Origin: Marisediminicola sp040546025 | GTDB lineage: Bacteria > Actinomycetota > Actinomycetes > Actinomycetales > Microbacteriaceae | Direction of reading: 5' to 3' | Assembly: GCF_040546025.1 (NCBI RefSeq) | Contig: NZ_JBEPNA010000004.1 | Location: 146,294 to 210,293 of the forward strand | DNA length: 64,000 nt | Part shown: piece after piece, positions 16,906 through 24,979 of the stretch | Position numbering within the stretch: position 1 is the first letter of the stretch | Layout of the letters: each line of letters starts with the position of its first letter | Translations under genes and position numbers: made by a program | Notes under the pieces: model-generated | Databases searched by the model: none | What the model saw: only the letters and a program-made list of their open reading frames with translations | What the model was told of the DNA's origin: nothing

Positions 16906-17847
16906 TCAGGTTTGGTGCTCGGGGAGCGTCAGGGTGACCGTGGTTCCGGATCCCGGCGCGGAGGTGATGCTCACCTTGCCTTTGTGGGCGGAAACGATCT
17001 GTTTCACTAGCGGCAGCCCGAGGCCGAAGCCGGGTGTCGTTCTCGCGTCTTGCGCTCGCCAGAAGCGGTCGAATGCGTGAGCAGATTCGGCGTCGGTCAT
17101 TCCGATCCCGTTGTCGGCGACTTGGATGTACGCAATCCGGCCGGTGCCCGAAATGATGATGTCGATATGTCCGGACTCGTCAGTGAACTTGGCTGCATTG
17201 TCGACGAGATTGGTGAGTGCTCGGGTGAGGAGCTCTGTGGAGCCATCGACGATAACGGCGCGCGACTCGGTCACGGCAATTCTTGCTGCAGCTCCATGAC
17301 CGCGGGCTGCTTTGTGAGCAAGCCCGTTGAGGGAGACGGGTTCGAAGGTTGCTTCCAGCTCGTCAGCGTCCTCACGAGTGAGAAGGAGAAGGTCGTTGGT
17401 CAACCTCGTCAGGCCCTCGGCCGATTCCAGGGCGGCCGTCATGGCTGCCCGATACTGGGCCGGCGTTCGCGATCGCGAGAGTGCGAGTTCGAGCTCGCCT
17501 TGAATGACGCTCAACGGACTGCGGAACTCGTGCGACGCTCCGTCGACGAAGCGCTGTTGCAACTCGTAACTGCGGCGCACCGGCGCTAGGGCACTTCGAG
17601 CCATGAGGTAGCTCGATACAGGGAGCACGACAACAAGTGCCGCATATCCCACTAACAGTCCGTTTCGCAGCAGCGCGAAACCCTGCTCGGCGCTGGCGAT
17701 GAAGGCTTCACCGTCGAGTTCGGGAACGTCGAAGTCGAAGGTCCCGGTGACAAAGGCGTAGATGCCTAGCGCGAAGGCTCCGAAGAGCAGCAGCTGCACG
17801 ACCGTGTAGGTCAAAGTGAGCCGGATGATGGCGCGGCGGAAGATCAT
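16906..17847 (-). CDS. Two-component sensor histidine kinase
   Basis: A 313-residue kinase with two membrane helices (about 8-34 and 62-84) flanking a short extracytoplasmic loop (FDFDVPELDGEAF), and no HAMP domain of usual length. His106 in the H-box ASHEFRSPLS is the phosphorylation site. The ATPase lobe shows NLVDNAAKF (N), VADNGIGM (G1), FDRFW (F) and GFGLGLPLVK (G2). The small sensor loop suggests intramembrane sensing, as in kinases that respond through an ABC partner. Its start overlaps the response-regulator stop by 4 bp, and the whole six-gene operon reads leftwards from 21709. Confidence 0.93.
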   Translation of the reverse strand: MIFRRAIIRLTLTYTVVQLLLFGAFALGIYAFVTGTFDFDVPELDGEAFIASAEQGFALLRNGLLVGYAALVVVLPVSSYLMARSALAPVRRSYELQQRFVDGASHEFRSPLSVIQGELELALSRSRTPAQYRAAMTAALESAEGLTRLTNDLLLLTREDADELEATFEPVSLNGLAHKAARGHGAAARIAVTESRAVIVDGSTELLTRALTNLVDNAAKFTDESGHIDIIISGTGRIAYIQVADNGIGMTDAESAHAFDRFWRAQDARTTPGFGLGLPLVKQIVSAHKGKVSITSAPGSGTTVTLTLPEHQT

Positions 17848-18524
17848 CGGTCGGCTGCGATCATGTATCCGGCGCCGCGGCGAGTCTCGATGATCTCGAT
17901 TTCGCCGGGCAGGGTCAGTTTCTGCCGAAGGTATCGGATGTAGGTCTGAACGACGTTGCTGTAACCCTCGTAGTTGCTGTCCCAGGCGTGGGTGATCAGC
18001 TCTGAGGCGCTGATGATCTGGCCAGGGTTTCGCATAAGGTATTCCAGCACGGCGAACTCCTTCGCGGTTAACGCGATGGTTCGACCGTTGCGGGTCGCGG
18101 TGCGCGTTGCCGGGTCGAGGGCGACTCCCTGTGCGGTGAGGATAGGTGCATGCGCCCGTGGGGCTCGCCGAAGGAGAGCGCGAACGCGGGCGACGAGCTC
18201 AACGAGGTGGAAGGGTTTGACGAGGTAGTCGTCGGCTCCGGCATCCAGCCCCTCCACCCGTTTGCGAGTCGAGTCCAGCGCGGTGAGCATGAGCACCGGG
18301 ATGTCGCGGTTGAGTTCGCGGATTCGGGCACACACATCCATGCCGCCTCGAGGCAGCCCGGGGAGCATCAGGTCAAGAACCACAAGATCGTAGGCTTCGA
18401 TCTCGAATGCCTCAACGCCGGCGGGGGCGGTGTGGACGACGTCGACGGCGTAGCCGGCTTCGGAGAGCGTGCGTCGGACGACGTCCGCGATGCGGACGTC
18501 GTCCTCCACGACAAGCAGCTTCAC
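17844..18524 (-). CDS. OmpR-family response regulator
   Basis: A 226-residue regulator: receiver domain (residues 1-115) with acidic pocket EDD at 7-9, phospho-acceptor Asp51 (VVLDLMLPG), Thr in MLTAL and Lys in LVKPF; C-terminal winged helix ending NVVQTYIRYLRQKL and RGAGYMIAADR. It is the cognate partner of the kinase it overlaps by 4 bp. It lies 21 bp downstream of the lipoprotein gene, so the regulator and kinase probably control the ABC operon they belong to. A decayed paralogue of its tail lies at 16545-16658. Confidence 0.94.
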   Translation of the reverse strand: MKLLVVEDDVRIADVVRRTLSEAGYAVDVVHTAPAGVEAFEIEAYDLVVLDLMLPGLPRGGMDVCARIRELNRDIPVLMLTALDSTRKRVEGLDAGADDYLVKPFHLVELVARVRALLRRAPRAHAPILTAQGVALDPATRTATRNGRTIALTAKEFAVLEYLMRNPGQIISASELITHAWDSNYEGYSNVVQTYIRYLRQKLTLPGEIEIIETRRGAGYMIAADR

Positions 18525-18545
18525 AGCAAGGCCTCGAGGTCCGGG

Positions 18546-19115
18546 TCAGTCTGCTGCATCTCCCTCTCCGGATCCCTTCGTCGCCGTGGCGTTGGCCACT
18601 TGGACGCCGGCGGCGCTGACCTCGATCGTGAAGTCCACCTGGTTCTTGGAGCTGCGGTAGACGCTGAAGGTATTCTCCGGGAAGTGGCCAGGACCGGTCT
18701 CACCGTCGAACGACAGCGTACTCGTCGCGCCCGCTGGGAGCGTAAAACCGTCCAATGCCTGGTGGTATGCCTCGCTCTGCCCAGTCGTCACGTCCTTCAT
18801 CACGTAATAGATCTCGAATGTGGACAACTCGCTGCTCGTGTCGTTCTTTACTGTCACCTGCAGCCGGTCATCGATCGGAGCCTGAGTATCGGGGTCGACA
18901 TTGTCCTCGGCTGCCGCGGACACGATTGTGAGTCCCGGTGCGGTGCTCGTGTTGGCAATCGGGTTCGAGTCCACCGGGAGCACGGCACCGGCAGACGTTC
19001 CTGAGCCTGCCGCTTGTGAGCTTGCTGGTGCCGGCGTTGTCGACTGGCAGCCTGCCAATGCGACGACCGTGAGGGATGCCACCAGGGCGACGGGAACGAG
19101 CAGTCGTAGCTTCAT
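18546..19115 (-). CDS. Lipoprotein of the ABC operon
   Basis: A 189-residue lipoprotein with signal peptide and lipobox LAGC (Cys about residue 22), a Ser/Ala-rich linker, and a beta-rich domain (LQVTVKNDTSSELSTFEIYYVMKD in sequence) with an immunoglobulin-like or FxLYD-type character. The ATG at 19115 has AAGGAAG upstream and overlaps the upstream permease stop by 4 bp. An extracytoplasmic accessory for the transporter is the likely role. The ligand is unknown. Confidence 0.82.
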   Translation of the reverse strand: MKLRLLVPVALVASLTVVALAGCQSTTPAPASSQAAGSGTSAGAVLPVDSNPIANTSTAPGLTIVSAAAEDNVDPDTQAPIDDRLQVTVKNDTSSELSTFEIYYVMKDVTTGQSEAYHQALDGFTLPAGATSTLSFDGETGPGHFPENTFSVYRSSKNQVDFTIEVSAAGVQVANATATKGSGEGDAAD

Positions 19116-20083
19116 GAGATCTTCCTTTGCAGATTGCGTCGGGTGGTAACCCCGACGGCGAATGTCACGGAGGCGAGGGTCGCCGCCGCGAGTGTGATGG
19201 CGTAGCCCCACATGTCGGCCCACACGATGCCGAGGGGCTGCTGGTTGTATTTGTCTTTGATGCCCAGGAACGCGAACGACAGTCGCTCGAAGTGCTTGGT
19301 GATCGAGGAGACCTCCAGGCCGTTACGGACGCCGTCGAAGGCAGCGAAGTTCGCCAGCACCTTTAACTCGTCCGGCTTCTGTATTTGCAGGGTGGCGAAG
19401 AGGCCGCCGGGAACCTGGTTGTCGGGGTCCATGGTGTCGCCGATCTGCGGGATGATGAGCACAAATGCCAGCCACACCACAATCGCGACAATGAGGCCCG
19501 TGCTGAGCCTGTGCGAGAGGGCTGTGATGCCGATTGCAAGCGAGCTCCAGAACACCAAATAAAGCCACGCGACAACCGCAGCAATGAGAGTCCGTACGAT
19601 GTCGATCGGCTGCAACGGTGCATTTCCGATCACGAGGATCGCAGCCGTGGTCATCACTGTCAGCACAGCGACGACGACGAACCAGACCACCGCCAGTCCC
19701 AGCACCTTGCCTGCCGGAATCGCGAAGCGACCGACGGGCCGGCTCAGCAGAAGTTGCAGGGTCCCCCGGTACTTCTCCTTGGCCACGGTGCCGTATCCGA
19801 GAACTATCGCGAACAGGGCGCCGAGGATCTCGAGGTACTCCACTCCCCCACGCAACAACTGCAACGGGAAAAGTTGGGGTGCAGTAGGCGCGGTCGTACT
19901 GCCACTGGCCGCCAGCTGCTGAACGTACAAGTTGTAGGCGTCCAGCTGGGTGCGGAAGCTTGCTGCCGCGACCCCGACCGAGATCAGCGTCGCGACCGCG
20001 AGAAACCCGATGAGAACGGCGAAGAGCCGGTCGCGGCGCAGGTCGAGCAGTTCCTTCGCGGTGATGACCCAGGTGCTACTCAT
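19112..20083 (-). CDS. ABC-2-type permease (NosY-like) 1
   Basis: A 323-residue permease with about six membrane helices. AKEKYRGTLQLLLSRPVGR, in the cytoplasmic coupling region, is characteristic of NosY/ABC-2 permeases. A large extracytoplasmic loop lies between helices 1 and 2. The ATG at 20083 has GAGGAG 8-10 bp upstream and overlaps the second permease's stop by 8 bp; an in-frame GTG three codons earlier is less likely. It should form a heterodimer with the following permease and use the ATPase at 20972. Confidence 0.9.
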   Translation of the reverse strand: MSSTWVITAKELLDLRRDRLFAVLIGFLAVATLISVGVAAASFRTQLDAYNLYVQQLAASGSTTAPTAPQLFPLQLLRGGVEYLEILGALFAIVLGYGTVAKEKYRGTLQLLLSRPVGRFAIPAGKVLGLAVVWFVVVAVLTVMTTAAILVIGNAPLQPIDIVRTLIAAVVAWLYLVFWSSLAIGITALSHRLSTGLIVAIVVWLAFVLIIPQIGDTMDPDNQVPGGLFATLQIQKPDELKVLANFAAFDGVRNGLEVSSITKHFERLSFAFLGIKDKYNQQPLGIVWADMWGYAITLAAATLASVTFAVGVTTRRNLQRKIS

Positions 20084-20975
20084 TGAGACCACTCCTCATT
20101 CGGATACGCGGAGTTGCCACGACGGCGACCGTCATGACGGCCAGGAAGACGAGGAGGACGACGATGCTGGATGTCGGATCGCCGGACACGGTGGTGTCCT
20201 GCAGGATGATGCTGGATGCCCGCTTGAACTGCTCGGTCAACGAGAGCGGGCCAGTGATTGTCGACACGATGTCGAAGTAGCCGCCCGTCGAACTCAGCGC
20301 CGGAACCGGATTGAGCAGCGAAACAGGGCGGGCCGCAGTGCCGATCTGCGGAAGCACGAAAGCGACCGCGCTCCAGATCACAAACGGCACGAGCAGCGCG
20401 GTTGTCTCCTGCTTGCTTCGAAGTCCGGTGAGCATCCCGAGCAGCGCGAAAGTCGTCAGGAGCACCCACGACAACAGGCCGAACGCGATGACGCGGCCCG
20501 TATCTGCCCAGCCGAGTGGCGCCCCGTTGATGAAGCTGATGATGATCCAACTCACCGAGAAGCTGATGCCGATAACCGCGGCGAGTACCACTCCGAGCCC
20601 GGCCAGCTGCCCGAGCAGTCGTGCGGCGGATCCCACTGGGCGACTGAGCACCAGGTCGACGGTGGACGCCTTCCGGTCGCGCAACGTGGCCTGCACGCCG
20701 AGCACGATTGCCATGAGGGAGCCGATCAGCAGGACATAGATGACGGCATTGCGGGCGTAGTACAGAGGTGTCACCCCGGCGAAAGGGTTCGGCGCTGTCG
20801 TCAGGCCGTCGGCGACGACCTTCTCGTAGACACCAGTTACCGTTTGGTTAGTGACCCATCCGATCACGGATGACGCAATCACCATTCCGATGAACACGAT
20901 CAGGAGCAGGTGCACTGTGCGGGCGCGTCGGGTGTTCAGCATCTCGTGTCGGGCGCTCACCAGAAACGTGTTCAC
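20076..20975 (-). CDS. ABC-2-type permease (NosY-like) 2
   Basis: A 299-residue permease with about six membrane helices. It is a distant paralogue of its neighbour, with RDRKASTVDLVLSRPVGSAA at the coupling region. The GTG at 20975 (VNTFLVSARHEML) overlaps the ATPase stop as GTGA and is preferred to an upstream ATG at 21107, which would add 44 residues read in the shadow of the ATPase gene. Paired non-identical permeases indicate a heterodimeric exporter. Confidence 0.88.
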   Translation of the reverse strand: MNTFLVSARHEMLNTRRARTVHLLLIVFIGMVIASSVIGWVTNQTVTGVYEKVVADGLTTAPNPFAGVTPLYYARNAVIYVLLIGSLMAIVLGVQATLRDRKASTVDLVLSRPVGSAARLLGQLAGLGVVLAAVIGISFSVSWIIISFINGAPLGWADTGRVIAFGLLSWVLLTTFALLGMLTGLRSKQETTALLVPFVIWSAVAFVLPQIGTAARPVSLLNPVPALSSTGGYFDIVSTITGPLSLTEQFKRASSIILQDTTVSGDPTSSIVVLLVFLAVMTVAVVATPRIRMRSGLNE

Positions 20976-21709
20976 GAGACTGGCTCCGACTCCAGCTGGA
21001 AGTAGATCGCCTCTAGGGAATCCTCTCCAGGGAAGTCGGCGAGAGTCTTCGCCAGAGTGTCGTGGTGGACTAGCGTGCCGCCTCGGAGGATCCCGATGCT
21101 CGTGCACGTCTTCGTCACCTCGGAAAGCAGGTGAGTATTCATGAAGATGGTCATTCCGAACTCGGAGTTCAGCCGCACGATCGTCTCGCGAAGCGTGCGC
21201 ACACCTTCCGGATCCAGGCCCGATGTGGGCTCATCGAGAAACAGCACCGACGGCGAGTGCAAGATCGCCTGGGCGATGCCGACGCGCTGCCGCATTCCCT
21301 TGCTGAACGTACCCAAGCGTTGGCGATCGTGACCTTGGAAGTCGAGGATGCGCAGAACGTCTCGGATGCGCTGGTCCGGCCGACGTAGGCCCGACAAGTG
21401 GGCAAAGAACCGCAGATTCTCCATCAGCGTGAGGTTGTCGTAGAACTGCACATTCTCGGGCAGGTATCCGATCGCACTACGGACCGCCCGCGCATCGGCG
21501 AAGACACTGTGGCCAGCGACTTCCGCGTCGCCCTGCGTTGGCTCAAGCAGGGTCGTGAGCACGTTCACGGTGGTTGTCTTCCCGGCGCCATTGTGGCCGA
21601 GAAGGCCGAACACTTCACCGGCGGCGACTTCCAAGGACAGCGCATCCAGCGCCAACTTCGATCCGTACGACTTCGACAGGTTGTCAGTCGCGATTGCTGA
21701 TTTCGTCAT
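20972..21709 (-). CDS. ABC transporter ATPase
   Basis: A 245-residue ATP-binding subunit: Walker A GHNGAGKTTT, Q-loop region YLPENVQFYD, signature FSKGMRQR, Walker B VLFLDEPTSGLD and H-loop NTHLLSE, all intact. It belongs to the NosF/CcmA type that works with ABC-2 permeases. It is the first gene of the leftward operon ATPase-permease-permease-lipoprotein-regulator-kinase. This layout resembles exporters for peptides or detoxification in Gram-positives; the substrate cannot be read from the sequence. Confidence 0.94.
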   Translation of the reverse strand: MTKSAIATDNLSKSYGSKLALDALSLEVAAGEVFGLLGHNGAGKTTTVNVLTTLLEPTQGDAEVAGHSVFADARAVRSAIGYLPENVQFYDNLTLMENLRFFAHLSGLRRPDQRIRDVLRILDFQGHDRQRLGTFSKGMRQRVGIAQAILHSPSVLFLDEPTSGLDPEGVRTLRETIVRLNSEFGMTIFMNTHLLSEVTKTCTSIGILRGGTLVHHDTLAKTLADFPGEDSLEAIYFQLESEPVS

Positions 21710-21813
21710 AGCGCCGACCGTATTCAGGACATCGTGAGAGCACGATGAGTGCCCTCAGATGCACTGCGGACTACCTACGTGCCCCAACGTGGCGTAGCCG
21801 TGCTGCGGCGAGA

Positions 21814-22478
21814 TCATCGACCGCGGTCGCTCTGCCTGCCGATGGTGATGGTCGAAGTCTGTGTCTGTGGCGACTCGGCGCGTCTTCCTATGACAGCTCC
21901 GCGCGGGTGGCGTGCCTGGTCGAGGTCGGCCTGTTTCCGTGCGGCAGCGGCGGCCGCCTGGTCGGGGCCGGCCTTGATTCCTACGACGTGCAGCTCGCGC
22001 CGCTCGGCCGAGTCCCACGACAACTTTGCGACGTGCTCGACATCGGCGGCGAGGTCGCGCAGTTCCTGCGCTTCCTCGGCCTCCGCGAGCTCCGCGGGCA
22101 CTTCGAGCACTTCGGCGCCGACCAAGAGGCCGCCGGCGAGGTCCTCGTCGCGGAACGTAACCGCCGTCTCGTAGGCGCGGGCAACGTCGTGCACCTGGGC
22201 TTGGTCCCACGACGACTCGTGGACGGGGCACGAGCTGCGAAGTCGGGTTCCAGGACGGGGCTTCTCGACGCGAGCGCGTCCCAGCACGGTCCCTCACCAA
22301 GGTCGAACTGCACCTCATCGACTCGTTCCGATATCGCATCCGAGGCCGAAATGGTTTCGGCACCAAGAAGCGGTCCGAGGGTCGAGACCGAAGCGCCCGT
22401 CACCGGCAGAAACTGAACAAACGGTCGAGCCAGTTCCGAGACGCGACCGTCAAGACCGGACAGGGCCTTCGACGCTAT
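21814..22478 (-). pseudogene. GAF-domain regulator remnant fused to unknown tail
   Basis: From about 22478 the minus strand reads LPVTGASVSTLGPLLGAET... RVDEVQFDLGEGPCWDALAS, the GAF sensor domain typical of actinobacterial GAF-ANTAR proteins. The frame has an immediately upstream stop and no start. Near 22225 it gives way to another frame that reads VHDVARAYETAVTFRDEDLA and continues with strong Glu/Ala coding bias to a stop at 21814. No ANTAR domain follows. This is either a frameshifted chimera or two abutting fragments; the tail is not recognised. Confidence 0.55.
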
Positions 22479-22578
22479 CTAGAATGGATCCGTCGCCATC
22501 GATTCACCCCATCTCGCCCTCGACAACGCTAGGCGAAACGCCGAACCGGCAACCACCCCGGCGACCTGCGCGGTCGCG

Positions 22579-23196
22579 TCAGGAAGTGAGATCACGTGTC
22601 GGCGTTCGCGCGCGCAGGGTGCTGGCGCCGAATTGTGCCCAGCCGATGCCGGCACCGAGGTGAGCGAATACGCCGTAGATTCTGTATCCACCAATCGAAT
22701 CGCTGAGCGGGCCCGGCAGCAGGGCCCATGCAAAGGCGATCGCGAGGCTCGCTCCGATGGATACCAGCATGACGCGGCTTGGCTTTCCAACACGGGGGTT
22801 GTGACGGGTTCCAACCGCGAGGAGCACCAGTCCGGTCGCGGCGACAGGAAGAAAGAAGGGGGCGCCCAGCGCCTGGATGCTGAGATCGATGAGCGCCGGA
22901 ACGATGAGCCCGATCAGGAGCGGCGCGTACCCGACCCGCGCCAACCGGCCGGTGACCAGCGCCAGGCGCGAGGAGAGAACGACCAGCCCCGTCGCGATCA
23001 GCAGATTCGGAATACCGCCGAGCAACATGCGCCAGAACAACATCGAGCCACCTAGAACCGCGCGGTCCTCGTTGAATGAAGTCGGACCATGCACGGTCGC
23101 GAACACCAGCCAGAGTGGGGCCATGAGCAGGCCCCCTGCCACCACCGCCATCACGCCCGCAAAACCAACTCGATCGGGGGTTTTCTCCGCCCACAT
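22579..23196 (-). CDS. Hypothetical integral membrane protein
   Basis: A 205-residue protein with about six hydrophobic helices (roughly 12-32, 50-75, 85-110, 112-128, 140-162 and 170-190) and no recognised family motif. It looks like the small membrane proteins common in actinobacteria. It is complete, with ATG start and Arg/Thr-rich C-terminus. It sits alone near the end of the island between two gene remnants. Confidence 0.65.
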   Translation of the reverse strand: MWAEKTPDRVGFAGVMAVVAGGLLMAPLWLVFATVHGPTSFNEDRAVLGGSMLFWRMLLGGIPNLLIATGLVVLSSRLALVTGRLARVGYAPLLIGLIVPALIDLSIQALGAPFFLPVAATGLVLLAVGTRHNPRVGKPSRVMLVSIGASLAIAFAWALLPGPLSDSIGGYRIYGVFAHLGAGIGWAQFGASTLRARTPTRDLTS

Positions 23197-23267
23197 GCCG
23201 AAAACACTATGACCCGACCGTCAACGTGACTAGGTCCCGGCGAGAACCCTAGAGCCGCCAACCAAGG

Positions 23268-23420
23268 GGGCATTACATCAGGGACCCTGTCGAACTCCTC
23301 GAGGCCGGCGATCCGGGCCTTCACATCGGACAGGCGTAGGCGCAGTTCCTGTCCCACGCGGAAGCTTCGCATACCGCGGCCGGCGTGACGTAGGGCGTCG
23401 ATGGTAAGCCAGCACGCCCG
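23268..23420 (-). pseudogene. Excisionase-like (Xis) HTH remnant
   Basis: The minus strand reads TIDALRHAGRGMRSFRVGQE and LRLRLSDVKARIAGLEEFD, resembling the C-terminal half of excisionase/MerR-type winged helices, which end FRVG..LRFR.SDV.AWI. The first recognition helix region is degenerate and no clear start is seen. It lies 230-380 bp inside the island end marked by repeat B, where an integrase/excisionase pair would be expected. Confidence 0.5.
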
Positions 23421-23547
23421 AGTTGCGCGGCATGAGCACGGGCTCGAGATAGGGATGCGCGCAGCAGAATCATTCAGGGGCCAGAGGCCCATCAGTTGCC
23501 CCGAGCGCTGTCGAGGCGGGGCGAGCCGCGCGTCGCCTTAAATAGAG

Positions 23548-23580
23548 AAATCCGGCGCGGGATTCACCAGCGCCGGATTT
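23548..23580 (-). terminator. Hairpin beyond second tRNA 3'-end copy
   Basis: Stem AAATCCGGCG (23548-23557) with CGCCGGATTT (23571-23580), loop 13 bases, followed on the minus strand by CTCTATTT. It occupies the same position relative to repeat B as different hairpins do beside the other two tRNA 3' ends. Confidence 0.55.
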
Positions 23581-23646
23581 CCGCCGGATCTACCGCTGTT
23601 ACCTGCCCTGTTAGGGGCGAAGAGAAGGGCCTGACCTGGACTTTTG

Positions 23647-23827
23647 TTGCGGGGATAGGATTTGAACCTGCGACCTCCGGATCAATCCCTTGGTCAGCGG
23701 TTGTTCCCTGATGTCTCGGAAACCGCCGAGTTCCCTTTAGTTGACAGGGATGCAGGCGATTGGCCTCGTCTGAGTTTAGCGGGTTCGTTGCGGTCAGTCA
23801 CGGGTGATTTCGATGGGTAATCTGTGG
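23647..23827 (-). repeat. att-type repeat B: tRNA-fMet 3' end plus island end
   Basis: Positions 23647-23680 match the last 34 bases of tRNA-fMet with two differences. Positions 23681-23827 resemble 4776-4923, including an identical block from GGATCAATCCC through TTCCCTTTAGTTG. It marks the junction between islands I and II. Confidence 0.85.
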
Positions 23828-24219
23828 GCGCGCGCACCCACGGGCTTGGCGTCGACCCACCAATCGTGAAGTCGACTTCAATCGGTGTCAGTCCAGACGA
23901 ACGTCAATCGTCGACGACAAGCCTCGCCTCGCCTCGCCTCACCTCGATGGATCTCATCCCGATCGCGTACGCAGCTTTCTTCGGGAAATTGGGCAACGCA
24001 TGAACCGGTTTCTCGCTGCTCGAGGACATCCCTCCCTCCCTCTCCCCCACCCTGCGCCGGTGCGCGGACGGGGTCCCGGCGCATGGCGAGTGTCACCTCA
24101 ACGGAGGAATGGTGCGGCCGGCCGCGCTGCCGCCCAACGATGTGGCGCAGGATGGATGTCGGGTGGCGCTCTCCTTGCCGATCTCGGCGTCTCTGTCCTG
24201 CCCTGTCTCAATTTGCCCC
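23828..24219. other. Gap with no recognisable gene
   Basis: About 390 bp between repeat B and the MerR gene. It contains a short GCCTC tandem run (about 23922-23946). Small open frames on both strands show no domain. Confidence 0.5.
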
Positions 24220-24624
24220 TCAGCCTGCGGGTTGGGTGATGATGTGGCAGACGCTGCCTTCTGCGCAGTCGGCTGGGTTGAGGCCGTGGCTTGCGCTGAT
24301 GAGCTGGTGTAGCTCTGTTTCGAGGAGTGCGAGTTCCTGTTGCCGGCGGTGTACATCCTTCAGCTTCGTGTCGAGGAGGGTGGAGACGTGCTCGCAGGGT
24401 GCTGTGCCGGCTTCGCGGACGGTGATAATGCTGCCGATTTCGGTCAGCGTGAGAGCGGCCGTCTGAGCCGACCGGATGAAGTGGAGCCGGGAGACGGCCC
24501 CCTCGTCGTACTGGCGGTAACCGTTCCGATCACGCGCGGCGGGGGGCAACAGGCCGCGCCGTTCGTAGAACCGGATTGTCTGTGCCGGCACACCGGTCGC
24601 GATGGCGAGGTCTCTTATCTGCAT
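24220..24624 (-). CDS. MerR-family metal-responsive regulator
   Basis: A 134-residue MerR-type activator. The winged HTH covers residues 1-70 (LAIATGVPAQTIRFYERRGL), followed by a dimerisation helix and a C-terminal metal loop. Cys77, Cys120 and Cys126 (APCEHV; DCAEGSVC) match the pattern of metal-sensing subgroups. The start is uncertain: Met at 24624 begins the conserved domain, and in-frame ATGs at 24633 and 24663 exist. It is divergent from the thioredoxin-like gene, with a dyad centred in a long promoter spacer. The metal (Hg, Zn, Pb or other) cannot be fixed. Confidence 0.88.
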   Translation of the reverse strand: MQIRDLAIATGVPAQTIRFYERRGLLPPAARDRNGYRQYDEGAVSRLHFIRSAQTAALTLTEIGSIITVREAGTAPCEHVSTLLDTKLKDVHRRQQELALLETELHQLISASHGLNPADCAEGSVCHIITQPAG

Positions 24625-24641
24625 ACTCCCCATTCCACCAC

Positions 24642-24672
24642 TTGACCTTGCAGCGTGGTGCAACGTTTAGCG
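24642..24672 (+). promoter_or_regulatory. MerR-type promoter/operator
   Basis: A -35 box TTGACC (24642-24647) and a weak -10 near TTTAGC/TTAGCG (24666-24672) are 18-19 bp apart. The dyad TTGCA-N6-TGCAA (24648-24663) fills the spacer. The over-long spacer with a central dyad is diagnostic of promoters that MerR proteins untwist. Confidence 0.75.
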
Positions 24673-24679
24673 TGATGAC

Positions 24680-24979
24680 ATGGAAATCACATTGCAGTAC
24701 TTCGACGGGTGCCCGAACTGGACGGTCGCGGCCGAGCGGCTCGCGGTGATCACGGCAGAGCTCCCCGATGTCGTCGTGAACCGACGGATGGTCCAGAACC
24801 TGGAGGACGCGGAGGCGATCGGATTCCGGGGATCCCCGAGCATCCTGATCGACGGAAGCGACCTGTTTCCCGATGCAGCGACTGCGGTGGGGCTCGCCTG
24901 CCGAATCTATGCGACCCCCGCCGGATTCGCTGGCGCCCCGACGATGGAGCAACTGCGGGCGGCGATCGGCGCAGCATGA
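24680..24979 (+). CDS. Thioredoxin-like 'DF family' protein
   Basis: A 99-residue thioredoxin-fold protein. It starts MEITLQYFDGCPNW, where the usual CxxC is reduced to a single Cys in DGCPNW. GFRGSPSILIDGSDLF supplies the cis-Pro region, and GLACRIY a second Cys. Related small proteins (some with selenocysteine at the first position) are common beside metal-resistance genes in actinobacteria; their function is unproven. Its stop overlaps the reductase start (ATGA), and the MerR-type promoter lies directly upstream, so it is likely metal-induced with the reductase. Confidence 0.8.
   Translation: MEITLQYFDGCPNWTVAAERLAVITAELPDVVVNRRMVQNLEDAEAIGFRGSPSILIDGSDLFPDAATAVGLACRIYATPAGFAGAPTMEQLRAAIGAA

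Larger units (their letters stand above)
4776..23646. mobile_element. Genomic island II at tRNA-fMet (tandem, decayed)
   Basis: About 18.9 kb bounded by tRNA-fMet 3'-end repeats at 4742 and 23647. Cargo is an IS21 element, the manganese module, an M56 peptidase, a sortase-like protein, DedA, a phosphoesterase, a PepSY protein and an ABC/two-component operon. It contains many broken genes (mntR, araB, histidine kinase, response regulator, phosphoesterase, GAF protein). No tyrosine or serine recombinase is found; the only mobility-like trace is an excisionase-type remnant at 23268-23420. The boundaries are directly visible; mobility is inferred and probably lost. Confidence 0.7.

Noticed and set aside
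23922..23946. Short GCCTC tandem run
   Set aside because: Only about four units with imperfection, not linked to a gene or promoter.
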